A stretch of DNA of 64,000 nucleotides from Theobroma cacao. Its lineage: Eukaryota > Streptophyta > Magnoliopsida > Malvales > Malvaceae. The position numbers were made by a program, and so were the translations under genes. Shown here piece by piece: positions 45,615 through 57,893 of the stretch. The DNA lies in assembly GCF_000208745.1 (NCBI RefSeq), contig NC_030858.1:6870188-6934187 (forward strand). The letters are read 5' to 3'. Numbering within the stretch: position 1 is the stretch's first letter; each line of letters begins with the position of its first letter. The notes under the pieces were generated by a model. The model had not been told where the DNA came from and searched no databases. It was given only the letters and a program-made list of their open reading frames with translations.

Positions 45615-47230
45615 TATCAGAGAAAAAAAAACGTTTTGTTTTTTCACATGTTAACAATTGTTCATCTTTGTAGTTTTGAACATTTAAGAGAAGTTGTATA
45701 TAGCTGTGGGGAAAGGGAGAAAACAAAAGGAACAAGATACAGTATCTTTTTCGTTTGTATAATTTTAAAATCCACATCCCACACGATTCTCTTCTCTCCT
45801 TTCAATCTTTTTCCTCTCCCAGTTTTTCATTTTCTTCTTCCTTGCCATGTTAAAGCTTTGTTGAACCTCTTGCATTACGATTTGAAGTGAATAGAGAAGC
45901 AAATGTTTGGCATATCCATATGCAGGGAAAAGTAAACGTAACGTAACAATGTCTAAAACGGGGTTATGGATTCATTAAATCTGGTGAAAATTGTGTGAAG
46001 AACCTGTAACAATCTCAATTCACCAATATAGAAAACAGAGCTGAAAAATGATACGCAAGCATGTTTTGGTAAGAAAACAAAACAATCTACAATTGTCGAG
46101 TTAGAAGATCTCAGATGCGTCTTGTTTTAACGTAGGGAAGTTGAACTCACTCAGGGCCAACACGAAGAGATAGTAGTTGGATTGGTTTTGTATTTGATTA
46201 AGTAGACAAAAAGAAAAGAAAGACTAGTTTGGCCTGTGGCTCCGAGTACAAAGCTCGCTACAGAAGCGTCTTTAATAACACGATGTTCCAATTCTGTTCC
46301 GTAAAGCAAAAGATGAGGCGGTGCTGTTGCCGAATCATTCACCCGGCTGACGATGGATATAAGCATTTCAGCACACCATCACGCGTGTCTACCTACGAGT
46401 CAGATGGCAACGCCTGCCATCTTCTTACAACTTAGAATATTACTACCATTCACGATTCCAAAAGGTACAGCTTCACCTAATGAATCTTGAGTTGTTCATC
46501 ATATAGAATTCACATTTGATTGTGACCACAATTTATCAAAACCGCAAATGCACGCATACAAGGAAATGACATCTGAATCCTGAGAATTCATCACGACACT
46601 CACAACAACAGTCATCGTTCATTGTTTTCTCTTCTCCTCATCTATCCTTTCTTCCAAAGGAATGATACGCTTTTGGCTCATTTGGATATGTTTATGCATT
46701 CATTCATTTGTTTATACCTGCCGCTTTCTTTTTATTCGCTTAAACAACATGACAAAAAGAGTTACATACATTGTACGACTGCCACCATGCTTATAAATCT
46801 GTATTAGCATTGATTTTTAGGATTTATTATATATATAATATAAATAAACAAAGATAGATAAGAATATATAGATGTGGTTGAAACACAAGGGAGGAATTTT
46901 CAAAAATTCCAACTTTAGAGGTGCATGAACACAAAAGGTAAACATCAGAAGAACAATGACCTGGTACCCAACTTTCCGCAGTACTTGCCAAGGACAGCAA
47001 GCTCTCAAATCCTCATCACCACAAAAGGGTTCTTTCTCTAAGTTTAGAAGCACTTCATTTTGCTTTCCCCTCTACCACCATTGTTGTCATCGTTTTCCCT
47101 CTCATGAGTCATGACATCAACATTTTTCCACGACTACACTAGCATTTATTCTTACCTACATTGCACATCAATTATTCAATATTATTAATATTAAGAATAC
47201 AATTTTTTTAATTTATGAAAGTCTGGAATA
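45615..47230. other. Intergenic region, no supported gene
   Basis: 45615-45900 is likely 3' UTR of the DUF4050 gene. 46160-46440 stands out as a less AT-rich patch with open frames on both strands (71 and 68 codons), but I recognise no domain. The remainder is AT-rich. Confidence 0.4.
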
Positions 47231-47231
47231 A

Positions 47232-47712
47232 TCTTAGTAATGTTTATGATAAAAAAAATATTTTTAAGTGAAAGTTATTCGCTATAATTAATTTTTTATT
47301 TATAAATTGGATGAATTAAGGAAATATACTTTTTAATGAAAGTCATTCAATGTAATTAAAATTTTTATTTACAAATTAAATAAAATTTATGAATATTCAT
47401 AATAAAAAATTATATAAAATGGCCATTTTAAAATATAATGAATGATTCGTCATTTCAAAAGTTCTTTAGCAAATTTTTTTATTAACGAATATGATCAAAT
47501 TGTATATTTCTACAATATATTTATAAAAATCACCATTTAAAATATTTTTATTATTTATCTTAATAAGATTTATCTTGTCTATAAATAAAAATTGTAGTTG
47601 CATTAGATGATTTTCATTAGAAATATTTTTTATTATAAAATTTTTAAATTTTATCTTATTTGTAAATAAAAATTTTAATTTCATTGAATGATTTTCATTA
47701 AGAAATGTTTTA
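47232..47712. repeat. Inverted-repeat element with two repeat units in each arm (MITE-like)
   Basis: The left arm has two direct units 68 bp apart (GAAAGTTATTCGC… at 47270 and GAAAGTCATTCAATG… at 47338). The right arm has two units about 81 bp apart (TTTTCATT at 47611 and 47692) in the opposite direction. The best pair is AATGAAAGTCATTCAATGTA with a following AATTTTTATTTACAAA block (47335-47378), mirrored by TTTGTAAATAAAAATTTTAATTTC (about 47660-47684) and CATTGAATGATTTTCATT. The whole block is AT-rich and could fold into a long hairpin. No coding content is convincing. A 114-codon - strand frame is low-complexity. Confidence 0.65.
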
Positions 47713-50700
47713 TAGGTGGTGATAGAGTTGTTAGAGGTTAATGCATATTTCATTATGATATATTTATAAAAATTAATAAATAAATTCATTGTTAAATAGA
47801 TATATGACAAGCACCTAACTTTTACTTGTGCAATTTAAAAACTCTATTGTTGATGTATTTGTAATATAATATTAATGATAAACTTCACCTATATTTTTTG
47901 AGATTTCAACTTTTCTTACATAATACATTGTGATTTTTTTTATATATATTTTCAATCAAAACCATGTGGATATCTTTTGTCCAATTAGCACCATCTAAAT
48001 AACTTCTATTCTCACAAAAAATCATATTGTTAATTTTTCTTGTTAAAATTACTGAAATATCTTAATTCAAAATTAATCTATATGTTTACACTTAAAAGTA
48101 ATTTTGTAATTTTATTAAGACAAATCAACAATAATCTTTGTGGAATAAGAAGTTGCCCAAAATGTGTTAATTACAAAAAAAAAAAATATTCATAGAATAT
48201 TAATTGAAAAAAAAAATCACATGGTGCCGTGTGAAAAAAAAAATTGAAATCACTAGAAGTTGAGGTGTAATTTACTCTAAAATTAAGTGTTCATAGGCAG
48301 AGAAGTCAAGTCTTAAAAATTTTTGGGAGGCCACGATTTCGTGAAAGAAGGGGTGTAACTACTAATCAGCCAGCCTATAGTGTAGATCTCATAAATGTTG
48401 AATGTGACCCGAGCAGGATACATCAAGCTTATGCCACAAGTGACGGAAGAGGATTTGGGAAAAATATTTGGAGGACAAAGATTATCTTTGAAAAAATCAA
48501 GCCCTCCATGAGGGAAATCCTTTTGCATGATCTTCTTGCACAAGATAATACTGGATATATTCATGCACATTAGACATTCCTGCATACAGTGAACATTTCA
48601 AAACCCCAAATATTGATTCAAAACAACACGTTCAAAATAAAATAAACTAAAACAACAATATTTTTACGTCTCAAAGGATATTGGGATTGCATGAATATGT
48701 GTGTCTTCAACAGATTCATTTGACCGAACCCATGCCTTGTCTCTCCCATGTCACATGCTTAGGATATTTGGTTGGAAATTGGGATACGATTACTTAGAGC
48801 CCTATACCTAATTAGTTGAACATCAATTAATTTATTTGTAACACTTAATATTGTGTGCATGTCAACACAGATACATGCCTTTCTACCCAACCCAAAAAAA
48901 GAAGAAGGTAAACACCGTGTCTGCTTTACCATTAAGCATTACTTAATTGCAAATGCAATGTTTTTATTGGGTTTGGTAATGAAAGGGAAAGGTTATAAAT
49001 TAATTGGAAAGAAGAAGCAACATTTAAAAAAAACAAAAGCTAAAAGTAAAAGTAAGGAATAAAATTGTTAATGTCTACAAATTTAAACTTCTAAACTTTA
49101 GGGATCCCATCTTCCTCGAAGCCAATCAAGATAATACTTCATTTATATTCTTCCCACTCGGCAACTAACTGACGCCCCTACTCCATAGAAAATCAGATGG
49201 ATTTGGCTTAATTCCTAGTACCAGGACAGTCGTCTTCTTTCCTCCCAATTTCTTTTTCAAAAATTGCGTGTTCTTCCATCATTACTTTTTCTTGAAGGAA
49301 TCTTTCTCAAGTGCCTAAGCCTCTAGTATATATCGGTTAAAATAACTCGTACATTTTGGATGTACATGCACTACTTGATGTGTATAAAATAGCATGTTGC
49401 ACAACTAGACTGAAAATCCTCAATGGAAATGATTAGTTATATATTCCTTGAATCATCTCCGCGGGCTATGGTATACACCATTGATCCACTGAAAATATTT
49501 TTGATTATCTCACTTTGGGGATGAAATGAACTGGCATGATTGGCTCTGACATTTAGATAGTATTACGGATAAAAGCAATGACTGACAGCCACTTGCTATG
49601 CTGTCAAAATAAAATCATTAACTCTTTCTGAAACAACAAGATGGGTGGCACTGGCAATTAGAAAGCGAAGATGATGTATTCATTTATTTTATTATTACAG
49701 TAGTTCAAGCTGATCACATTATTCCTACAGGGAGGGACCAATGTCTAGAAGCAGGCATCGGGACAAGTCAACATGATCCCATAAGCAGCATATGAACAAC
49801 AGAAAGCTGATGAGAAAGATTTCAATGGACCATCACACGGGGATTGCATCAAAAATAATACATGTATTAAATATGGATCTCATCAGAATAAATGTTATAA
49901 TAATAATAACTACTAATTTAGACGATTAATATTTTTTAATATACATTATATAATAAGAAGTAATTATATTTCTCTCTCATCGCATAAATTTCACCTCTCA
50001 CATTATAAGATTCACATTCAAAGCCCAATGTCATAGCTCCAAATTCATATAGATTCCAATAATAGCTATGTTTTTGAAGTAGTTGCAGGGTATATATATG
50101 GTAAAATAGTGGAACAATGATGATGACTATGAATGTTGCTCTTGCAGTGCAAGTTGAAAGCCTTGTTGCAATATATATTTCACTGTCAAAATGTGATATT
50201 TTTTTGAATGTTTCTCATTTCCAAGAAATTGATAGTGTGTTGAAATATTGGAAGCTTTATCTTGCTGATTGCCATATTTACCAAGTCTTAGAGAGTTGGG
50301 AGATGGCAACAGAAGAAGAGAGGGTGTGCAAATTGAAGAGAGATTGAATGATTCAGCCTTGTTTTCCCTTTTACAATATAAATGTCTCACCCTTGTTCCT
50401 GAGTCACATTTTCAATTTTCTTTCCCCTTTTAATTTCAGTCCATGCCAAGTTATGGGACCAACATATAATCCCATATGCCAACTCATGAATTCAATGCAT
50501 TTTTGCATTACTTCCAAGGCAATTAGACACCAGAAAAATCCCATTCATGCATCTTTCTCTTTCTAGCTTTTGAAGTTGATTTCTCAAATTTGAACTGATC
50601 AAGATTCTAGAGCCCAAACTGAAATTTTGTATCTTATTGCCATGTCAAAGAAGGATCTATAAAACTCTGAAAAAGAGAAGATTTGGCAGAGCGCAAAGCT

Positions 50701-53700
50701 ATCTGGGGGGGAAAGGGGACCATAACCCTGCTTATGGACATCAGCATAATTTTCTTTCACCTAAAGCCATATCCGTTGTGATCATGAGGAGCCACTAAAA
50801 TCTGATTGAGCAAAATAATACAGATGACCACGTGTCACTATCAACATATAAATGCAAAAAGATTTTATGAAGTTGGTGTCATTGAATTTAGTACACTAAG
50901 ACTATGAATTGCAGTTTGGACCACAAAATTCTATCAAAATACATGCATACATCTAAACTTATAAGGAACGACTTTTAGCAAGGATGGACCACTCTGAGAA
51001 TTGTACGTTGCCAGCTAAACAAACAATGCTATCACTTGAAAGAAATATCGAGTGACTTGAATCTTGTTTGTAGGCTTTTTGTTTGGTCTATCCCACGGTG
51101 TTTGAAATCAGTTAAACATATACCTGATGTTGCATAATAGACGAAGTTAATTTAATGAGAAAATTAGCAGATCCATGTATCTTTGAATTTCTTTTAATTC
51201 AACAATGATATTTCTCAAACATATGGTAAGGCAGAAGGGTTAGAAAAGGAGGCAAGTTGATGAATAGGGTTACAGCGACTGACAATTGATGCAAATTTGC
51301 TACGTTGCCAATAAAGAAAATGCAGTTGCCAATTAAAGCGTCTTTATAAATATGCCTCTCTTCAAGTGGAGCGTACTCTTTTTGCTCAACAAAATATCTC
51401 CAACAGTTCACTTTTTCCAATCCAGTTTCTACTTTTTTTGGCCAAACATAGACATATATATATATATATATATACAAGAACAATATTTTTTTCATGATTT
51501 TTTGTGAAAAGTACAAAAAAATATTTAAATATTTAATTCATTGATTAATGCATAATCTCTTATTTTAAAAAATAAAATTTGATTTTTTTTTCTAATTAAA
51601 AAAATACAAAAAAAAAAGGTGTAACCCAATCAAAAATAATAAATGCAGTGTTTATCCATTTCTGCAGAGAAAAAACGAGGTATACTGAGCAGATAAAAAA
51701 GTTTTCAAATTGACGAAGTCTATCTTGTGATATAAAAAAAGATTAGTAGTATAAATAAAAACAAGAAATATGAAAGGAAGCCGAAATTTCACATGTCCAG
51801 AGCCTTCAATTCAATGATTCTAACCCACTCTCTTTTAAAGAAAACGAAGACCCATTTTGTCAAATCTCATCTTCGTTTCCAGCCATTCATTGGACCTACA
51901 TGAATTCACATTAATCAAATTCATTGCACATCATTTTCCTTTGTTTAAAACAAAGACCCAAAAAAAGGCTCAATGCATTTGCCTCTGGGGCCCCTCTTTC
52001 ACCGTTTACTATTTAATTTTGTTTTTGCCAATTCTAAATCTCTTTTCTTTTTTTTCTAAATTTGTTTTGCCCCAGGTCAACCCAACACCGATGACTCTCT
52101 CTTCTTCCTTTTTTGTATTATTTTCTTTCTTTTGGTGAGATACAACAATTTTGACTGTTGCTGAATGACCTCAAAGGTCGGCCTCCTTTGACCGCTGTTG
52201 TGCAATTTTGAGGCAGCTTCGTCCAAAGTTCAACTTGCTGGTGACTCTGTTCCAATTCTTGGGTTAACTCTCGTTTTAATTTGGAGAAAAGAAATTTAAT
52301 TGCCAAGCTGAATTCATTATTGGTATAATCAAACTTAATTAACCAGTTGATACTAATCCTTTTAATGGTTCTTATATATACGAGGCAAAATTCAGTGCAC
52401 TCTATAGGTGAACGTGTGAAATTATAGAGAGGAAATCAAAATTATTTGAAAGCATCAATGATTAAAAAAAAAAAAGAAAAAGAAAGATAATATTATTATC
52501 TTGTACATGAATGTAAAGTTTAAAATTTTACAAACGAATTTAAATACATACAAGGTTTGAAATTACATAATTTTATTATTTATAGTTATATCAATACATG
52601 ACATATTTAAATTTAATTGTTGTTATATAAAATAATAATTACTTTTTGAGATTTCAAATCTGGATTAACATAAATTATTTGTAATTATTAAAGAAGTATA
52701 TTTCAATTTTTCTCACTTTCACTCCTTCCTTTTCTTCTCTTCTCTTAATAATTCAACCGGGATGGCTTATAAATCAATGAAAGTGAAGTGTAAAGATATG
52801 GAATAGAAATCAAAGCATCAGTCCTGTAAATTCAAATTAGTCGTTAACCTGCTCTTATCGATGACAAATTAATCAACGGAATGACTAGTTTAAGCTATGC
52901 TTGATCAATTATTGGTGAGCTGTTCCCAAATTTCTAAATCCCATTGCAAAAATTATATGAAAGAAGTTGCTTTAATTATGGGTCATGTGGTGCTGCTTTT
53001 ATCGCCCAAGAAAAAGTGATTAGACAGACAATAATCCCTAAGTTTTGTTACGTGTCAAAAATCTAATGGTTCATATAAAAGCTATCAAACAGTAACTACT
53101 TTCCCTTTTTTTTTTGGGGGTCTATTCTTGAGTGCATTCCAAAAGTAATTCCAGTAATCTAAAATCATGAATTACTTGACAGACATAACTTCTTTTTCGT
53201 TTGCACTAACAATGAAACAAACTCTCTTTTTTCCTTTTTATTTCCTTAAGTACTTTCTTATTTACAAAGGTTACGGATTTACGAATGAAATTTCAAGGTA
53301 CAAGTTGACCGAAGCCATTGACAATACCTTTTTAATTAATTCAAGTTGCCAATTCTAAGTTCTCTAATTCTCCTTAATTGGCCTTGATTAGTGCCCAAAA
53401 AATGAAAAAGAGACCTTAATCTCCCCACAGCACCCCTAGTTTATTCTTATACCAAAAGCTAATCCACAGTCCAAACATCCTAAGCCAATTGCTAAATCAT
53501 CTCTCCTTGATAAAGTATCATTAGCTTTTTCTTGCTTGTGATATGCTAATCCAATGGGACAGGGCAACCCTTTCAACCCCTTGTTTTTTAAATATCAAAT
53601 TGGTTTTTCATCAACAGATAATAAAGCCTTAAAAAAAAAAGAAAAGGAGGATGCAGCTGGATTTCCAAATTCCCAAGCCACCTTAGTTGGAAACCTTGGA

Positions 53701-54688
53701 GAATGCATGGCCTTTGAGACTAAATACAATTAACCAATATAGTAAAGGCACACACTTGTCCAACTTGTTCATTAACCATCAAACTGTCATTTGCCCCACC
53801 TTGTTTTTTCTTTGGGTACAAACCCATTTCCCTACTCATTTAACAAACTAAGAAAATTTAAGATAACACTTTGCTCAATAAATATTTCCATTAATCCAAC
53901 TAATAAATAAGAGTAATGATGATGTAATTATGTTATGTAGTCGAGAGCAATCATGAAAAATGTTAACGTGCATTATCATAATCACAAGACTGATTTCAAT
54001 TTCAAATATAGACCACAGATAATATTATAGACTAAATTAGACTAAATCGATCTTTAATTCAATGAACCAAAAAGGAAACGACTAGTAGAATATTGCATGC
54101 AGAATCCCCAAAATAATAACTTACACACCGCCCAGAATTCAATTGAATGTTAACCTAAACCACCATTAGGAATTTCTTTATTTCAAAGGCAAGTAAAGTT
54201 GAAAAATTTAAAGAAATGTGAAGATATGAAATGGGTAGTAGCCAGTTGCCGGGTGTTTGGTTGGACTTAAGAAAGAGAGAGAAAAGAAAAACAGGTTCTA
54301 AGGAAAGATACATTGCATGTAGCAGATGTTGTCAGTTAATGTATCTGCAACAAAAGATAAAAATTAAAATAATAAAATAAAATGGAAAATTCTCAACACG
54401 ACTCGACATGTTTATTTTTTCTTTTCTCCAACCAAATAAATAGAACCCGTATGTTCTGTTTCAGCTAACACAATTAACTCTCTTCTTTTTTTTTCCCTCT
54501 TCTTTTTTGCAATCTTTTTTTTGCCCTACGTAGTGGGGTTTCAGAATTCTTTCTTCTAAACAAGTTCTGATGCATTCAAGTTTTCAAGGGTTATACTTGG
54601 TCTGCCTTTTTCTAGCGTTTTGTGCTGTTGGATTTTGCGTTTTGGGGTTGGAGGCTTCTCAGAAAGGTTTCTTCTTTGAGATTCAACC
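47713..54688. other. Long gene-poor region, upstream part of EBF promoter
   Basis: No frame in 7 kb shows a family signature. The - strand frame 48313-48585 (90 codons) has protein-like composition but is unrecognised. A (TA)n tract is at 51453-51473. 49880-50000, 51530-51640 and 52450-52700 are AT-rich. From 54470 onward the sequence is pyrimidine-rich and is probably the leader of the EBF gene. It contains an ATG at 54570 that opens an overlapping frame. Confidence 0.4.
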
Positions 54689-55500
54689 ATGCCTGCTCTT
54701 GTTAATTACGGTGGTAAGCTCTTTTTTCTTTTCTGTTTTTTTTTTTTAGTGGGTGTGGGTTGGCGTTGAATTTATAGATCTGTTTACAATTCTTAGATTG
54801 ATATTGTTTGAAATTCATATGAAGATCACTTGTTAGAATAGTCTATCTTGATTAGGATATGTGATAGATTTCTCTTGTTGGGTTTTTATGCTTGATCTTA
54901 TAAGGCCCCCAAGTGAGAATTTGATTTTAAGTCATGGTTCTGTTTGTTTTAGTTAGGCTTAGATTTCTTTTCTTTTCTTAAATAAAGGAAAAGAATTTGG
55001 GAGATATTACTTGTATGAAATTTGTGTTGTAAGGATTGGATCCTTGAAATTTTACATCAAAGTTGGAAGCTTTTTCCAAATGATTTTTAAACTTTGTATA
55101 ATTGTTCTGGGAAGGAAAAAAATTGTTGTGTGAATATGTCTATTTTCTGCTAGCTCTTTTTGGAAATATTCTTTGGGTAGTTTTAGCTTATTGCAGATTT
55201 TGTTTATTGGAATTTCAGGTGATGATGATTTCTATTCTGGGGGTTCATTTTATACAAATTCCACAGACTTGGGTAGATTGTGTTCAATCAGTTCCCAAGT
55301 GGATGTGTACTGCCCTCCTCGTAAAAGAGCTCGTATTAGTGCCCCATTTCTCTTCGGAGAAACTGAGTTTGAGCAGAATAAGCAACCATCAATTGATGTT
55401 CTTCCTGAGGAATGCCTTTTTGAGATCTTCAAACGTCTTCCTGGGGGCAGAGAAAGGAGCTCCTGTGCTTGCGTCTCAAAGCATTGGCTTATGCTTCTGA
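54570..55500 (+). CDS. Long upstream ORF overlapping the EBF coding region (putative)
   Basis: An ATG at 54570 opens a frame that stays open through the EBF exon 1 end (54570-54713, 48 codons) and, after the same splice, through 55219-55500 (94 codons with stop). The result is 141 aa in a different frame from EBF. Its N-terminus is strikingly hydrophobic (GLYLVCLFLAFCAVGFCVL, signal-like). The ATG context (TTCTGATGC) is poor and that of the EBF ATG (CAACCATGC) is better. It may be a chance frame over constrained sequence or a translational brake. It exists only if the transcript begins before 54570. Confidence 0.3.
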
Positions 55501-57131
55501 CCAGTATTCGTAAGAGTGAATATGAGTCATCAAAGGTGGTCAAGGAGAATACTGATTTGGTTTCTGAGGATGTTGAGATGATCTCATCTGATGAAGATGA
55601 TGGGTATCTTACTAGGTGCTTGGAAGGGAAGAAAGCAACTGACATGAGACTTGCTGCAGTGGCTGTTGGAACAAGTGGTCATGGCGGGCTTGGAAAGCTT
55701 TCTATAAGGGGAAGCAGCTCCTCATGTGGAGTGACCAATTTCGGGCTATCTGCCATAGCTCGTGGGTGCCCTTCTCTCAAGGCACTGTCTTTGTGGAACA
55801 TCCCTTGTGTTGGGGATGAAGGTCTGTCAGAGATAGCTAAAGAATGCCTTTTGTTGGAGAAGCTTGACCTTTGCCAGTGCCCCTCAGTTTCCAACAAGGG
55901 TTTGATCGCAATCGCAGTGAACTGCCCAAATTTGACCTCTTTGAGCATTGAATCTTGCCCAAAGATTGGTAACGAGGGCCTCCAAGCCATCGGAAAGCTG
56001 TGCCCCAAGCTGCAGTCCATCTCTATCAAGGACTGCCCACTTGTTGGGGATCATGGAGTTTCAAGCCTGTTGGCATCAGCATCTTCTGTCCTTTCAAAGG
56101 TTAAGCTTCAGGGATTGAACATCACAGATTTTTCTCTTGCTGTGATTGGGCACTATGGCAAGTCTGTGACAAATCTAATGCTCAGTGGTCTACTAAATGT
56201 GAGTGAGAAGGGATTTTGGGTCATGGGTAATGCTCAGGGTTTGCAAAAATTGGCATCTTTGATGATTACTTCTTGCTGGGGGGTAACAGATGTCAGTCTT
56301 GAAGCCATGGGAAAGGGATGCACAAACCTAAAGCAGATGTGCCTTCGCAGGTGTTGCTTTCTTTCTGATGATGGATTGGTGGCTTTTGCCAAGTCTGCAG
56401 GTTCTCTTGAGTGCCTGCAGTTGGAGGAGTGTAACAGGGTCACACAATCTGGGATTATTCGTGTCCTCTCAAACTGTGGATTAAAATCTCTTATGCTAGT
56501 AAAGTGCTTGGGAATTAAGGATATGTCCTTGGGAGCTCCTTTGTCCTCCACTTGCAATTCCCTTAAATCCTTGTCTGTAAGGAACTGCCCGGGATTTGGG
56601 ACTGCCGGCTTGGCTATGGTGGGCAAACTGTGCCCTCAGCTTCAGCATGTAGATCTGAGTGGGCTCTATGGCATCACAGATGCAGGTCTTCTGCCTCTTC
56701 TTGAGAATTGTGAGGCAGGACTTGTGAAGGTGAACCTGAGCGGCTGCTTAAATTTGACTGATGAGGTAGTGTTGGCCTTGACCAGACTACATGGTGGAAC
56801 CCTCAAGTTGCTCAATCTTGATGGTTGCAGGAGGATCACTGATACAAGTTTGGTGGCTGTTGCAGACAATTGTGTTTTTCTCAGCGATCTGGATGTATCA
56901 AGGTGTGCGATCACCGATTCTGGTGTTGCTGCCTTGTCTCATGCTGAGCAACTCAATTTGCAAGTCCTTTCTTTTTCAGGTTGTTCTGGAGTGTCAAACA
57001 AAAGCATGCCTTTCCTGAAAAAATTGGGCAAGACCTTGGTGGGGTTGAATCTCCAGCACTGCAATTCAATCAGCAGTCGAACTGTTGAGCTGCTTGTAGA
57101 GAGCTTGTGGAGATGTGACACCCTTTTCTAA
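54689..57131 (+). CDS. EBF1: EIN3-binding F-box protein (EBF1/2-type)
   Basis: Two exons (54689-54713 and 55219-57131) give 645 aa, compared with about 620-630 in Arabidopsis EBF1/2. It is the substrate receptor of an SCF ubiquitin ligase that sends the transcription factors EIN3/EIL to the proteasome and so damps ethylene responses in the nucleus. The N-terminus GGDDDFYSGGSFY is a family hallmark, followed by CPPRKRARI. The F-box lies at about 67-110 (IDVLPEECLFEIFKRLPGG, then CVSKHWLMLL). From about residue 150 to the end, leucine-rich repeats of the Cys-containing type follow each other (e.g. LSLWNIPCVGDEGLSEIA, LNLDGCRRITDTSLVAVA). The intron after codon 8 is in the usual place. I cannot tell EBF1 from EBF2. 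Local gene order resembles the Arabidopsis EBF2 locus, so the symbol is only indicative. Confidence 0.95.
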
Positions 57132-57893
57132 TTAAGGATAGAAGGCTGTTGAGCCAGATCTGAACAACTACACTTACGGCATAAAGATGGTAGAAATATC
57201 ACACTCATATAGTCAGCTCACACGGGTAGCAACATTCAGAACAGTTTTTTGGTCCGACAAAGTGGTCACGCTGGTTGCTCTACGGCTTGGTGTTTTCCTG
57301 GGGACTTTGGCTGTTTTGCAGATGGCCTATCCATCCGTTTTTTGCTGGCTTTCTTGACATGGGAAAGCCTGTTGTAACTATCAAGCCCCCATTTAACCGG
57401 GGGGCAGTTTCATAGCCATGGTTCCTGGAGAACTCTGTCATCAAGTCATGGATTTAGATTTCCACTCATGATCATCAGAGCATTTGGTTCTATTTTGCTG
57501 GATGTGGTCTACTCAGTGTTTTAGCTTTTGTCATACATTTCTTTACGGGAGTGCTTGACTAAGCTTTCTTTGTTTTCAGTCCTATGAAGTCTGTTGTTTG
57601 GATCAGTCCATCTTAGTTTTAAGCGTCTGTTTTTCAAAGGTCTTCCGGTGTTTGAAACTCCTGTAGGGGTTCTTCTGTGTTTCCTTTTGTCGCGTCTTTA
57701 TAGTTGTTGCTTTGAGCAGTTCTATGTTTGGGTGCCGCAGGTTGTGGGGCTGTGGCAAGGGCAGTGGATTCATCTGATCTGCCATAACAACCTTCTGTGG
57801 TTGTTTTTTTATTTTTTCCACAAGTCCTAGTCTTGCAGGCTTTTCCTTGTGTATGAATTGAACTACTGCAACTACTCTGTTATTAGCAATAAA
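57132..57893 (+). promoter_or_regulatory. EBF 3' UTR with U-rich segments and AATAAA
   Basis: About 760 bp follow the stop before an AATAAA at 57888-57893. Several T-rich stretches occur, e.g. CTTTGTTTTCAG near 57569, GTTTTTCAAAGG near 57630 and a TTTTTTTATTTTTTCC run near 57805. In Arabidopsis, EBF1/EBF2 3' UTRs with poly-U elements mediate EIN2-dependent translational repression. That this UTR works the same way is inference. Confidence 0.5.

Noticed and set aside
47466..47810. 114-codon - strand frame with internal repeats (NENH…KFLF)
   Set aside because: The protein repetition simply reflects the AT-rich inverted-repeat element. It is low-complexity Ile/Asn/Lys with no gene signals.
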